64,000 nucleotides of DNA from NCBI GenBank assembly GCA_900315425.1, contig OMZA01000008.1:62001-126000 (forward strand). The letters are read 5' to 3'. This DNA comes from an uncultured Eubacteriales bacterium (lineage in GTDB: Bacteria; Bacillota; Clostridia; Lachnospirales; Lachnospiraceae). Below the pieces are notes generated by a model that did not search any database, was not told the DNA's origin, and saw only the letters and a list, made by a program, of their open reading frames with translations. The position numbers and the translations under genes are program-made. This document shows, piece by piece, positions 57,101-64,000 of the stretch (positions are counted from its first letter, which is position 1; each line of letters starts with the position of its first letter).

Positions 57101-57247
57101 GTAAATAATTATATTATGCAAAATTGGGATAAACCATTATTAGGACATGCGGAAGTATTTGCTTTGATGAGTGGAATGGCTAGCATAGGTTATTCACTTA
57201 ATAAGTTTCTTGATAAAAAGTTGCCTAATATTTTATTGTTGGAGTAG
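54176..57247 (+). CDS. lanM: Class II lanthipeptide synthetase LanM
   Basis: A 1023-residue bifunctional enzyme. N-terminal dehydratase (DUF4135): VVYKPNKLGIEIAYYE and the kinase-like DFHHENILACGRKPVLIDLE near 322-341. C-terminal LanC-like cyclase with zinc-ligand motifs GYGHGTSGI (near 837), WCHGSSGI (near 894) and CHGDPGN (near 941). It dehydrates Ser/Thr and joins them to Cys in the precursor at 49297. All key motifs are intact. Translationally coupled to the permease gene by the 8-bp overlap. Confidence 0.93.
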   Translation: MSKNEVISLWKKYLYEIDKEEKYEMHMKSCFNMTINELFEQRKEEKPNEKLISDILKQRNENLYLEEIIKYNESMFKNIPFWNFYKPILFYYFEGKSKFEEYQEQVLDIDNFMCRMLIQGYLYLHNYGKRSIIFELNYARENKELHGDSAEERYHFFNEEMLSDDMFLKDLYSEYSELFKVLTLKANQYVEYVIDILESYRRECHQIKKVFGFEKNEKIVDVKLGQGDLHKGGKTVAILQLENNLVVYKPNKLGIEIAYYELIKWINRKIDINLAAAKSYFTGSAVWMEYMETSACKTEEDIKEFYLNIGMIMCILYSLNATDFHHENILACGRKPVLIDLETLITPFIEEENKDALSVVSAILDRSIASMHLLPEHIINTNDQIFDVSGLGAINEQQSPYKVEVLANVGMDTMRVERNFVQIKSKNNNPVFENKKIESVKYLPEIKLGFEKMYYWIVENRSEYKEKVLAIFKGTSCRYIANATAIYANLLSSSFHPDVLRNSIDRKVLLSRIAFSQEEISPLVKSEINDMYNGDIPYFSVGFDDRNIFDSEEHMVQEYTFSLSPKENFIRKINEFSERDLEIQLSILDFTYLYTVDDVEFYKERTLPKGIYGDYQDCIDSSNEWIELSQKIGKHIFEQSIKGKNGEYIDRSWIGPVFLVKKEIYVNVKNIGLDMYKGNSGLALYFASIYKITGLEYFKIAAIETLNTALTLSQNVGLDAMKEYAIGVGAFNGLSGIAYSAFWVGVLLGEKQYIDFAKDFLLELIMGKNSYPKDALDVISGLAGLLSVLMALVNNSEGYITKEDVNKLVECSDIVYSQMEQSLTEDEFFGCDGLTGYGHGTSGICTSLYKYYLVNKDDSVLKYVRILLEYERNMYSTELNNWYLDRQKDDVSYGWCHGSSGILLNRLFLYGNGYFDNYIENEIQIALKETLEKGFGNNPTYCHGDPGNFEIIMYATHILKDTMLEQQVKRAFGHYVNNYIMQNWDKPLLGHAEVFALMSGMASIGYSLNKFLDKKLPNILLLE

Positions 57248-57254
57248 ATGTGTT

Positions 57255-59390
57255 ATGTTTAAGAAAAAAATACCATATATACAGCAAATAAGTTATACAG
57301 AGTGTGGAATTTGTTGTGCCGGAATGTTGCTTGGATATTATGGTATAAATTACTCGTTAAATGAATTAAGAGATTACTTTGATGTAAGTAGAGATGGTGT
57401 TGATTTAAAACAGATAAAGGATTTTATTGATTCTCATGGTTTGATTACAAAAGCTATATCTTGTGAAACGGAAATGTTATTAAATGTTCGAGGTCCTGCT
57501 ATTATTTTTTGGGAGAACAGTCATTTTGTTGTTTTAGAAAAAACGACGAAAAATTGCGCTTATGTAATTGATCCTGTATATGGTAGGAGAACAATAGAAC
57601 TTGAAAAGTTTAAAGCATCTTTTTCAAGAAAAGCATTATTGGTTGCAAAAAAAGGTAAAATTAATAAAAAAGGTAATATAAATCATACAAAGCTATGGAA
57701 AATTTATAAAGTAAATAGCTTCGATGTTTTTAGTGCTGTTTTTTTGTTGATTTTATCAATGATAGGTTATTTATTTACCATAGGTATTCCAATAATTACA
57801 CAAAATATTATAGATTTTACCGTAGAAAAGGGATATGTTAAGAAGAGTTATATTGGACTTATGTGTTTAGTGATACTCATTAGTGTGGCAAATGGGATCA
57901 TTAAGAATTTAAGGACAATAGATATGCGCATTAAAATTGACCGTTTTATAAATAGAACTATTTTTTCACGTTTGTTACATGTTCCGTATATGTATTTTGA
58001 TACGAGGGCACAGAGCGATATAATATATTCCCTAAATGGTTGTACGATTATTAGGGATGTTTATATAGAAAGATTATTTCAGTGTATGCTTGATGTGGGA
58101 GCTATTATATTTTTAACTATATATTTGCTAAAAAAATCATTGTGGATAACAGTTATAGTGTTGTGTTTGGCAATGATAGATTTGTGGATAGTATTGTATT
58201 CTAGAAAAAAAATGATGGAAGCTGAAAATTCTAAATTAATTGAACAAGGACGTGTTCAAGGAATTCAAACTGAAACAATATTCTCAATTTTGGGTGTAAA
58301 GATGAGTGGTTTGGAGGAAGATATACTAAATAGGTGGGATAAAGAGTATGATGATTTTGCCAAAATGTATAGGCGAAGTGAATATATTGAATTCGTGGTT
58401 GCTGAAATTCAACGAGGGATAAGTCAATTTTCTCCAATATGTGTACTGATAGGCGGATTATTTTTGATGGTAAAAGGATCTTTTTCTTTAGGAGAACTGA
58501 TTGTTATGTATTCTTTAAACATCACTTATTTTTCTCTTATAATGTCAGTATTTTCCAGTTGTAATGCTTTTGTTACCGGAAAATTGTATATGGATAGAAT
58601 ATATGATATTCTTGATACGCAGGAAGATGATAGTTCGAAAGGAGAAAAAACAGAGTTTGAAGGGAATATTTTTCTTCAAGATGTAAGTTTTAAATATAGT
58701 AAAAATTCAAAAGAAGCCATTTCAAAAATAAATATTGACATCAAAAAGGGAGAGTGCGTTGCTATAGTAGGAGAATCGGGTTCGGGAAAAAGTACAATAG
58801 CTAAAATAATAGCGGGTTTATATATGCCTACGGACGGAAAAGTGTTTTATGACAATTGTGATAGTAGTAAAGTTGATTTGTCAGAAATTAGAAAAAAAAT
58901 GGGCATAGTACCACAAGAAGTTTCTCTTTTTAATAGAACTATTTTAGAAAATATCAGATTAGATCGTACTGAATATGAGTTGAGTGATGTTCAAAAGATA
59001 TGTGAAATTGTTAATATCCATGAAGATATAAGCAATATGCCATTGGGATACAATACGATAATATCTGAAATGGGAGTTAATTTGTCAGGTGGTCAGAGAC
59101 AGCGAATAGCATTAGCTAGAGCATTGTTATCTAGTCCTAAAGTAGTGTTGTTAGATGAAGCAACAAGTTCATTGGATACTATAAATGAAAATAAAGTAAT
59201 GGATTATTTTAAAAGTATAGGGAGTACAAGAATTATAATAGCTCATAGATTATCTACAGTAAAAGATGCTGACAAAATATTTGTAATTGATCAGGGGGGT
59301 ATTTATGAAATGGGAACCCACAATGAATTGATGGCTAGTAGGGGAAAGTATTATGAGCTATACAATAGATACTATGTTGAAAATTTTTAA
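57255..59390 (+). CDS. lanT: Peptidase-containing ABC transporter LanT
   Basis: A 711-residue exporter starting at ATG 57255 (MFKKKIPYIQQISYTECGIC). C39 peptidase: Gln11, Cys17, His near 89 in NSHFVVL and Asp near 107 in VIDPVYG. Six membrane helices (about 155-440) and an ABC domain with GESGSGKSTIA, LSGGQRQRIALARALL and VVLLDEATSSLD. It removes the leader at Gly-Gly and exports the lantibiotic. Starts 7 bp after lanM. Confidence 0.92.
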   Translation: MFKKKIPYIQQISYTECGICCAGMLLGYYGINYSLNELRDYFDVSRDGVDLKQIKDFIDSHGLITKAISCETEMLLNVRGPAIIFWENSHFVVLEKTTKNCAYVIDPVYGRRTIELEKFKASFSRKALLVAKKGKINKKGNINHTKLWKIYKVNSFDVFSAVFLLILSMIGYLFTIGIPIITQNIIDFTVEKGYVKKSYIGLMCLVILISVANGIIKNLRTIDMRIKIDRFINRTIFSRLLHVPYMYFDTRAQSDIIYSLNGCTIIRDVYIERLFQCMLDVGAIIFLTIYLLKKSLWITVIVLCLAMIDLWIVLYSRKKMMEAENSKLIEQGRVQGIQTETIFSILGVKMSGLEEDILNRWDKEYDDFAKMYRRSEYIEFVVAEIQRGISQFSPICVLIGGLFLMVKGSFSLGELIVMYSLNITYFSLIMSVFSSCNAFVTGKLYMDRIYDILDTQEDDSSKGEKTEFEGNIFLQDVSFKYSKNSKEAISKINIDIKKGECVAIVGESGSGKSTIAKIIAGLYMPTDGKVFYDNCDSSKVDLSEIRKKMGIVPQEVSLFNRTILENIRLDRTEYELSDVQKICEIVNIHEDISNMPLGYNTIISEMGVNLSGGQRQRIALARALLSSPKVVLLDEATSSLDTINENKVMDYFKSIGSTRIIIAHRLSTVKDADKIFVIDQGGIYEMGTHNELMASRGKYYELYNRYYVENF

Positions 59391-59422
59391 AATTATCGAC
59401 ACTTACTCTCGTATTAGATATA

Positions 59423-59902
59423 GTGCATCAAATGTTTTTGTATTCTGTAAGTGACAGCAAAATGCCAATCGATGCAAAATGTGCTTTCTTGTTTGAACTT
59501 GCTGAACTCTTGGTGGAAGTAGTGAAAGTACATACTCATTTGTATTCATCATTAACACCAGGAGAGCGAGGGACTTCGTTGAAGATGTGTGTTGATGCAT
59601 TGATTTCAAAGTATGGCACTTTGATTTTTCGGAAATAAATTGCTGATAATTATGATAAATTTCTTCAAGTTGTTGTTAATAGCAGAGTTCGCATCATGCA
59701 TATAAAAAGGCAACAGAAGGGGATTTATTTTGATGGTCCTGAATCAGTTCTGTATTCTCAAAAGATGACATTGCTTTATAGGATTATTATATTTGAAATG
59801 CTAGGCATTGAGGAAGAACTGTATAAAGATAGTATGCTAAAATTAATTGATTGTTTAGATAGTTGGAATGATATACAGGAAAAGTTTTTAGAAAAATTAT
59901 AA
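59423..59902 (+). pseudogene. HEPN-like protein remnant (ApeA-type?) with in-frame stop
   Basis: Two open stretches in the same frame are separated by one TAA at 59636. Joined they read LFELAELLVEVVKVHTHLYS, then FLQVVVNSRVRIMHIKRQQK, and YRIIIFEMLGIEEELYKDSM. RVRIMH gives the R-x4-H pattern of HEPN nucleases, and the surrounding helices look like the C-terminal HEPN domain of ApeA-type proteins. The N-terminal part is missing and no ribosome binding site precedes it. Family call is tentative. Confidence 0.45.
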
Positions 59903-59930
59903 TAATAGAGTATCTGTATTGGAGGCACAT

Positions 59931-60884
59931 ATGATATCACGAGGTTTATTGATTTGTAGTTTTTATCTAAAAAAGAAGTATTCACGTTCAGAGGATGATA
60001 TTCTTAATTTGAATGAGGAATATGAATATGACGGGGTGGTTTACAGTGATTTTATTGATATGTTCAAAGGATTTATAATTAATTTTTCGGAATTGTCTGA
60101 TGATGAAAAAATGATGAAGATGTTTGCGATAGATGATGGTAGTGTTAAAAATCAAAGAAGAGAAGGTTACTCTATTTTGTCTGGAATTATAAACGCTGGT
60201 GCATATGGAATAGAAGGAGAAATAACCAATAAAACTACAAAAAAGGTCGTATATAAGCGAAATAAGGATGATGCGGATATTAAAAACTTTAATTATTTGA
60301 TTTATATTCCAGAAGATGTTGAAGACAAACATGTGATTAAAGGAATAATGCTTTTTGAAACGATCGGAACATATGGGGTTAAAACCATCACAATTCAAAA
60401 TATGAAAAGGTTTTTCTCGGAGAAATATGGATTGACTTTGGAAACAAGAAGTATTTCTGTAAGGATTTTTCTTGAGAAACTTTTAAGAGAAGACAAGTTG
60501 AGTAGAATAACTTTGGTAAAAAATAATGTTTCAAGAGATCCATCAGATAATATGTTTTATAATGTGGGTAGAGAAGAAAAAGCATATATTAAACCAAAAT
60601 TAAAAGATGGATGGATAAGCATGCTATTAGAGAAAATAGATGGTATCAGGGAAACGGAGATTTTTGAAATTGAAGACGAAAAATATGATGATATTAAGAT
60701 GTCATTTTCTCATGCAGGAAGGACTAAAACGGTAAGATTAATGGATATTGATCGATTTAGTATGATTGAGGATATACCAGAAAGCGTGTATCCAAAGAAT
60801 CCTGGTGATAGAAAAAAATTATTAGATTATATGGAAAATACTGCTGGTCAGTATGCTGATAAAATGATTTTTGTACAACAGTAA
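59931..60884 (+). CDS. Uncharacterised soluble protein, first gene of a two-gene cassette
   Basis: A 317-residue protein starting at ATG 59931 (MISRGLLICSFYLKKKYSRS) with TTGGAGGCACAT upstream. Predicted mixed alpha/beta, no membrane segment or signal peptide. Conserved-looking stretches are YEYDGVVYSDFIDMFKGFII, SILSGIINAGAYGIEGEITN, GIMLFETIGTYGVKTITIQN and KKYGLTLETRSI-like. No NTPase or nuclease motif is visible. Only 13 bp separate it from a four-helix membrane protein, an arrangement seen for example in Kiwa (KwaA/KwaB), but I see no DUF4868 signature and the order is reversed. Function unknown; a defence pair is a hypothesis. Confidence 0.75.
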   Translation: MISRGLLICSFYLKKKYSRSEDDILNLNEEYEYDGVVYSDFIDMFKGFIINFSELSDDEKMMKMFAIDDGSVKNQRREGYSILSGIINAGAYGIEGEITNKTTKKVVYKRNKDDADIKNFNYLIYIPEDVEDKHVIKGIMLFETIGTYGVKTITIQNMKRFFSEKYGLTLETRSISVRIFLEKLLREDKLSRITLVKNNVSRDPSDNMFYNVGREEKAYIKPKLKDGWISMLLEKIDGIRETEIFEIEDEKYDDIKMSFSHAGRTKTVRLMDIDRFSMIEDIPESVYPKNPGDRKKLLDYMENTAGQYADKMIFVQQ

Positions 60885-60897
60885 GTTGGAGGTTTAT

Positions 60898-61443
60898 ATG
60901 GGGAAAACACAAATAGGTATTATTCTTATTATTGTGTCATCAATATTGCTTTGGATGGGATTGTTTAGGAAAAAGAATAATTTTATTGATTTAAGAAGTG
61001 TTTTGATTAGTCATTTTAAAATGTTCAGATGTGCTAAAATCCAGTTTTTTGTCATTTATATATGCACGCTAGTTATGGCAATAGGCATTTCTTTGATTTA
61101 TATTGCGGATATTACATTGTACCAAAATATCATTGTTGTAATGAGTATATTTGTGTCTATGCTGATGGCGATGTTAAGTTTGATTAAGGCGAAAGACTAT
61201 TCATATTTAAATGAAACTCAGCGAAAAAATGTGATAGAAGTGATAAAAGAAGTCGATAATCAGGTTGTGTATTGTTCATTTGTTAGCGTTGTTGTAATCA
61301 TTTTTTCTCTCATAATGATTGCTTTATCAAAAATTGATAACCCTATTTTGGATATAATTACTTCAATGATTGTGTATTATTTGGTCGAGGTATTGTTGCT
61401 TAATATTTTGCTAATTATGAAAAGAATGAGTAAATTATTATAA
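60898..61443 (+). CDS. Four-helix membrane protein, second gene of the cassette
   Basis: A 181-residue membrane protein starting at ATG 60898 (TTGGAGGTTTAT upstream). Four hydrophobic segments: near 7-24, 49-70, 74-95 and 133-175 (possibly two). Between helices 3 and 4 is a charged cytosolic loop ([20 protein letters not shown]). It could anchor or be gated by the preceding protein. No named family is recognised. Confidence 0.75.
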   Translation: MGKTQIGIILIIVSSILLWMGLFRKKNNFIDLRSVLISHFKMFRCAKIQFFVIYICTLVMAIGISLIYIADITLYQNIIVVMSIFVSMLMAMLSLIKAKDYSYLNETQRKNVIEVIKEVDNQVVYCSFVSVVVIIFSLIMIALSKIDNPILDIITSMIVYYLVEVLLLNILLIMKRMSKLL

Positions 61444-61463
61444 AAAAAAGTGAGGTATCGGTC

Positions 61464-62847
61464 TTGATTCCATTAAAAATAGAAACATTACTGGAAGGTC
61501 GTGTTGTAGAGCATTATCGAGTTGAATATAAAACTGGCTGGAATCCTAATGATATTATTCATTCTATCTGTGCCTTTGCTAATGATTATGATAATAATGG
61601 TGGTTAGATTGTTATTGGCGCAAAGGAAAAGAATGGAATGCCAGTATTTCCGTTAGTAGGTGTTCCAAAGAAAAATCTAGATTCTATTCAGCAGGAGATA
61701 GTGGTCCATATCAGGCACCAAAGGTTGTATATGCTGAAAAAGGCGAGAAGGTTGATTAGAACCTGAAATACTGGATACGACCAGAATCACTTACAACAGA
61801 AGCGAAACAGGACGAAATATCAGAGTTGTTTGGTAAATTTAATTCGGTACCATTTGACGATAGAGTTAATAGAAAAGCTACTATAGACAGTATCAGAAGA
61901 GGTTATCTTGAAGATTTTATTCGTAAAAGTAATAGTAGTCTGGTACAAGAAATAAACAGTAGCTCTATTGAAAATTTGCTTCTTGCGGAAGAAGTAGCAA
62001 ATGAAACAGATACAGAACTTGATATTAGGAATATAGGTGTATTGATGTTCGCTGAACATCCAGAGAAGTTTATTCCAGGGGCGCAAATTGAACTTATAAA
62101 GTTTAATACGGAAGAAGCAGAGGCTTCTGATGATTTTATTGAGAAAGTATTTACAGGACCAATATGGAAGCAGGTTGAGGATGCATTAGATTATATTAAA
62201 ACGAATGTAATCGAAGAAAAAGTTGTAAAAATATCAGGTCAAGCAGCTGCAGAGCGTTTTTTAATTATTCGTATAATGCGCTTGAGGAAGCTTTGGGAAA
62301 TGCTGTTTTTCATAAATCATATCGAGAAGCTGAACCTGTTGAGATTCGTATATATGTGGATAGTATACAGATTCTTAACTATCCGGGAATTGCAAAATGG
62401 ATTAGTCTTGATAAATTTAAGGAAGGCAAAATTAGAGGAAGAAAGTATTGTAATAGAAGAATCGGTGAATTGTTTAAAGAAATCGATTTGTCCGAAAAAA
62501 AAGGTACTGGCATTTCAAAGATTTTAAGAGAATTAAAGAAAAATGGCTCGCCTGAAGTAGAATTCGAGATGGATGATGATAGAAATTATCTTAATACGAT
62601 TATTCATATTCATGATGGGTTTGAAAAAAGGGACATAATGTACGAATCAATGTCCGAATTAGAAAAAGCAAGAATGAAGGTTGTGTTGGATTACTTGGGT
62701 GTTAATTCCTCTATTAATAGTACAAAGGCAGCCGAATTGTTGAATGTTGAGGTTAAGACTGCAAGTAGATTGTTAGCAAAAGCAGAAAAGATACAAATTC
62801 TTAGGAGTGAAGGAAAGACTAAGAAAAAAGTATACCATATGGGTTAG
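61464..62847 (+). pseudogene. Second AlbA/Schlafen-type protein, decayed
   Basis: A paralogue of the intact gene at 43494 in type: [20 protein letters not shown] and [16 protein letters not shown] at the N-terminus, then a TAG at 61606 and another stop near 61759. Next come ISELFGKFNSVPFDDRVNRK and NVLMFAEHPEKFIPGAQIEL-like segments, a frameshift near 62260, then NALEEALGNAVFHKSYREAE and a C-terminal winged helix. Two stops and one frameshift inactivate it. Confidence 0.7.
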
Positions 62848-62900
62848 CAAGTACAGTAACGATAATATAGATTATTTATGAACTTGGGAGGTATAGAGAT

Positions 62901-64000
62901 ATGAATTTAGTTGGCTCGGAGATAAATGGATATAGATTTGAGGAAGCTCTAGGAAGTGGAAGTTTTGGTTCTGTATATAAAGTTTCTAAAGAAGGTCAAC
63001 TGTATGCTGCAAAGGTTTTGGCTGAAACTTATATTCTCGATGAATTTAAAAATGATCAAAATAGGATAACCAGAGAAATTGATGTATTGAAGAAGGTCAA
63101 AGGTGATAATCTGATAAAATTTCAGGAAGATTTTTTCTTTGAAAATGAATTTGGTATAAAAGAATATGTGATTGTAATGGAATATTTTTCAGGAAAAACT
63201 CTTAGAAAATATTTGAAAGATGATGTTGAATTGGATGTCTTGATTTCAATTTTTGTTAAAGTTTTGAATGGAGTAAAACAATTGCATAATACAATTATTG
63301 ACACTGAGGGAATAATACATAGGGATCTAAAGCCTGATAATATATTAATTGATGATAGTTTAAATGTGAAAATCATAGATTATGGATTGAGTAAAATAGT
63401 TGATTTTTCATCAATAACTTCTACAGGAACACAAATAGGATCACCACTATATATGTCTCCAGAACAGTTGAAGGACAGTAAACATATTGATTATAGAGCA
63501 GATATATATGCTTTGGGTGTAATACTATACGAAATGGTGACAAAAAATATTCCGTATAAAGCAACAACTTTACCAGAGCTATTAATGAAGATATTGAATG
63601 AACCAATTATACCACCGAAACAGTATAATGATAAAATAAGCGATGAATTGGAACATATAATAATAAAGGCTACCGCCAAGGAGCAATTTGCGAGGTTTCA
63701 AACCATAGACGAATTTATTGATGCGTTTAATAGTAAAGCAATACAGGATGAATTGAAAACTTTAGGAAAATATTATGCATGGGTATATAAAGAAAAAGAT
63801 GTTACAATTCAGTATGAAAAGGATAATGAAGCAGATATAATATATCCTCTTCATGTACAGGGTTGGCAGAAAGGATTGCATAAGTATTTGCTTGAGAAGG
63901 AATTTGCCAATGTTATTATTGATCCGTCGACCCAAAGGCTATCATATGTTGCATTTGGTAATACGAAAGGATTGGTAGAACTTCCTTATGCGCCAGAAGT
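62901..64000 (+). CDS. Hanks-type Ser/Thr protein kinase with C-terminal extension (partial, runs off the edge)
   Basis: At least 366 residues from ATG 62901 (GGGAGGTATAGAGAT upstream). Kinase domain 1-285: Gly loop LGSGSFGSVYKV, Lys in YAAKVL, catalytic loop IIHRDLKPDNILID, metal loop IIDYGLS (DYG instead of DFG), APE-like SPLYMSPEQL. After about 285 an extra domain begins (YYAWVYKEKDVTIQYEKDNE and QGWQKGLHKYLLEKEFANVI) that has no PASTA repeats and continues beyond the window. Such kinases with unusual C-terminal domains occur in phage-defence regions; the function here is open. Confidence 0.85.
   Translation, partial: MNLVGSEINGYRFEEALGSGSFGSVYKVSKEGQLYAAKVLAETYILDEFKNDQNRITREIDVLKKVKGDNLIKFQEDFFFENEFGIKEYVIVMEYFSGKTLRKYLKDDVELDVLISIFVKVLNGVKQLHNTIIDTEGIIHRDLKPDNILIDDSLNVKIIDYGLSKIVDFSSITSTGTQIGSPLYMSPEQLKDSKHIDYRADIYALGVILYEMVTKNIPYKATTLPELLMKILNEPIIPPKQYNDKISDELEHIIIKATAKEQFARFQTIDEFIDAFNSKAIQDELKTLGKYYAWVYKEKDVTIQYEKDNEADIIYPLHVQGWQKGLHKYLLEKEFANVIIDPSTQRLSYVAFGNTKGLVELPYAPE

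Noticed and set aside
59931-61443. Calling this pair a Kiwa system
   Set aside because: Only the general layout (soluble ~317 aa plus four-helix protein) agrees; gene order is reversed and no DUF4868 feature was seen.

Overview
The window looks like a chromosome segment of a low-GC Clostridia, most probably a Lachnospiraceae (Butyrivibrio / Roseburia / Eubacterium type). The reasons are the AT-rich sequence, strong AGGAGG-type ribosome binding sites, the S10-spc-alpha ribosomal order, a KOW (L14e-like) gene beside infA, a long L17, ECF transporter genes after rplQ, and the zinc form of S14. No rRNA or tRNA gene and no true CRISPR array was seen.

Layout. (1) 1-9340 is a surface-polysaccharide locus: Wzy-like polymerase, a decayed acyltransferase, a GT4 glycosyltransferase, a Wzx flippase, a polysaccharide pyruvyl transferase and an RmlC-like epimerase, then on the minus strand a UDP-glucuronate 4-epimerase and a UDP-glucose 6-dehydrogenase fused to an HTH domain. 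(2) 9606-11648 is a two-gene ATPase/TOPRIM-like module of defence-system type. (3) 11684-15799 (minus) holds a large secreted papain-like protease with starch-binding-type repeats and a zinc-ribbon membrane protein. (4) 15968-16426 is an array of seven 36-bp imperfect palindromes. (5) 16532-37148 is the conserved core: S10-spc-alpha genes, secY, adk, infA, rpoA, the ECF transporter (with a fused EcfA1-EcfA2), truA, rplM and rpsI.

(6) Behind rpsI, 37133-43329 carries three copies of a ~96-bp sequence made of the 3' end of rpsI plus its terminator. They bracket two integrase-less cargo segments: a ferredoxin/PadR/flavodoxin operon, and an AAA-DUF4143 ATPase with an AbiTii protein. Each segment ends in the same 56-bp palindromic sequence. 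This is the signature of tandem, cis-mobilizable islands accreted at the rpsI 3' end. (7) 43494-49137 has an AlbA/Schlafen-type protein, a nitroreductase and a heavily frameshifted remnant of a conjugative or mobilizable element (lipoprotein, TnpV, relaxase).

(8) 49297-59390 is a class II lanthipeptide locus: a plantaricin C-like precursor (minus strand), a BceAB-like ABC transporter, LanM and a C39-peptidase LanT. A decayed IS66-family element with an intact 8-bp target duplication (GAAAATGG) sits in what was the divergent promoter region. (9) 59423-64000 is a mixed accessory or defence-like stretch: a HEPN-like remnant, an uncharacterised soluble/4-TM gene pair, a dead AlbA paralogue and a Ser/Thr kinase cut by the window edge.

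The best candidates for new biology are the lanthipeptide with its IS-split divergent promoter, the rpsI islands with their terminal palindromes and paired 14-bp operators, the 36-bp palindrome array, the ATPase/TOPRIM pair and the 59931-61443 gene pair. Family names come from motif recognition by eye; no database search was run.
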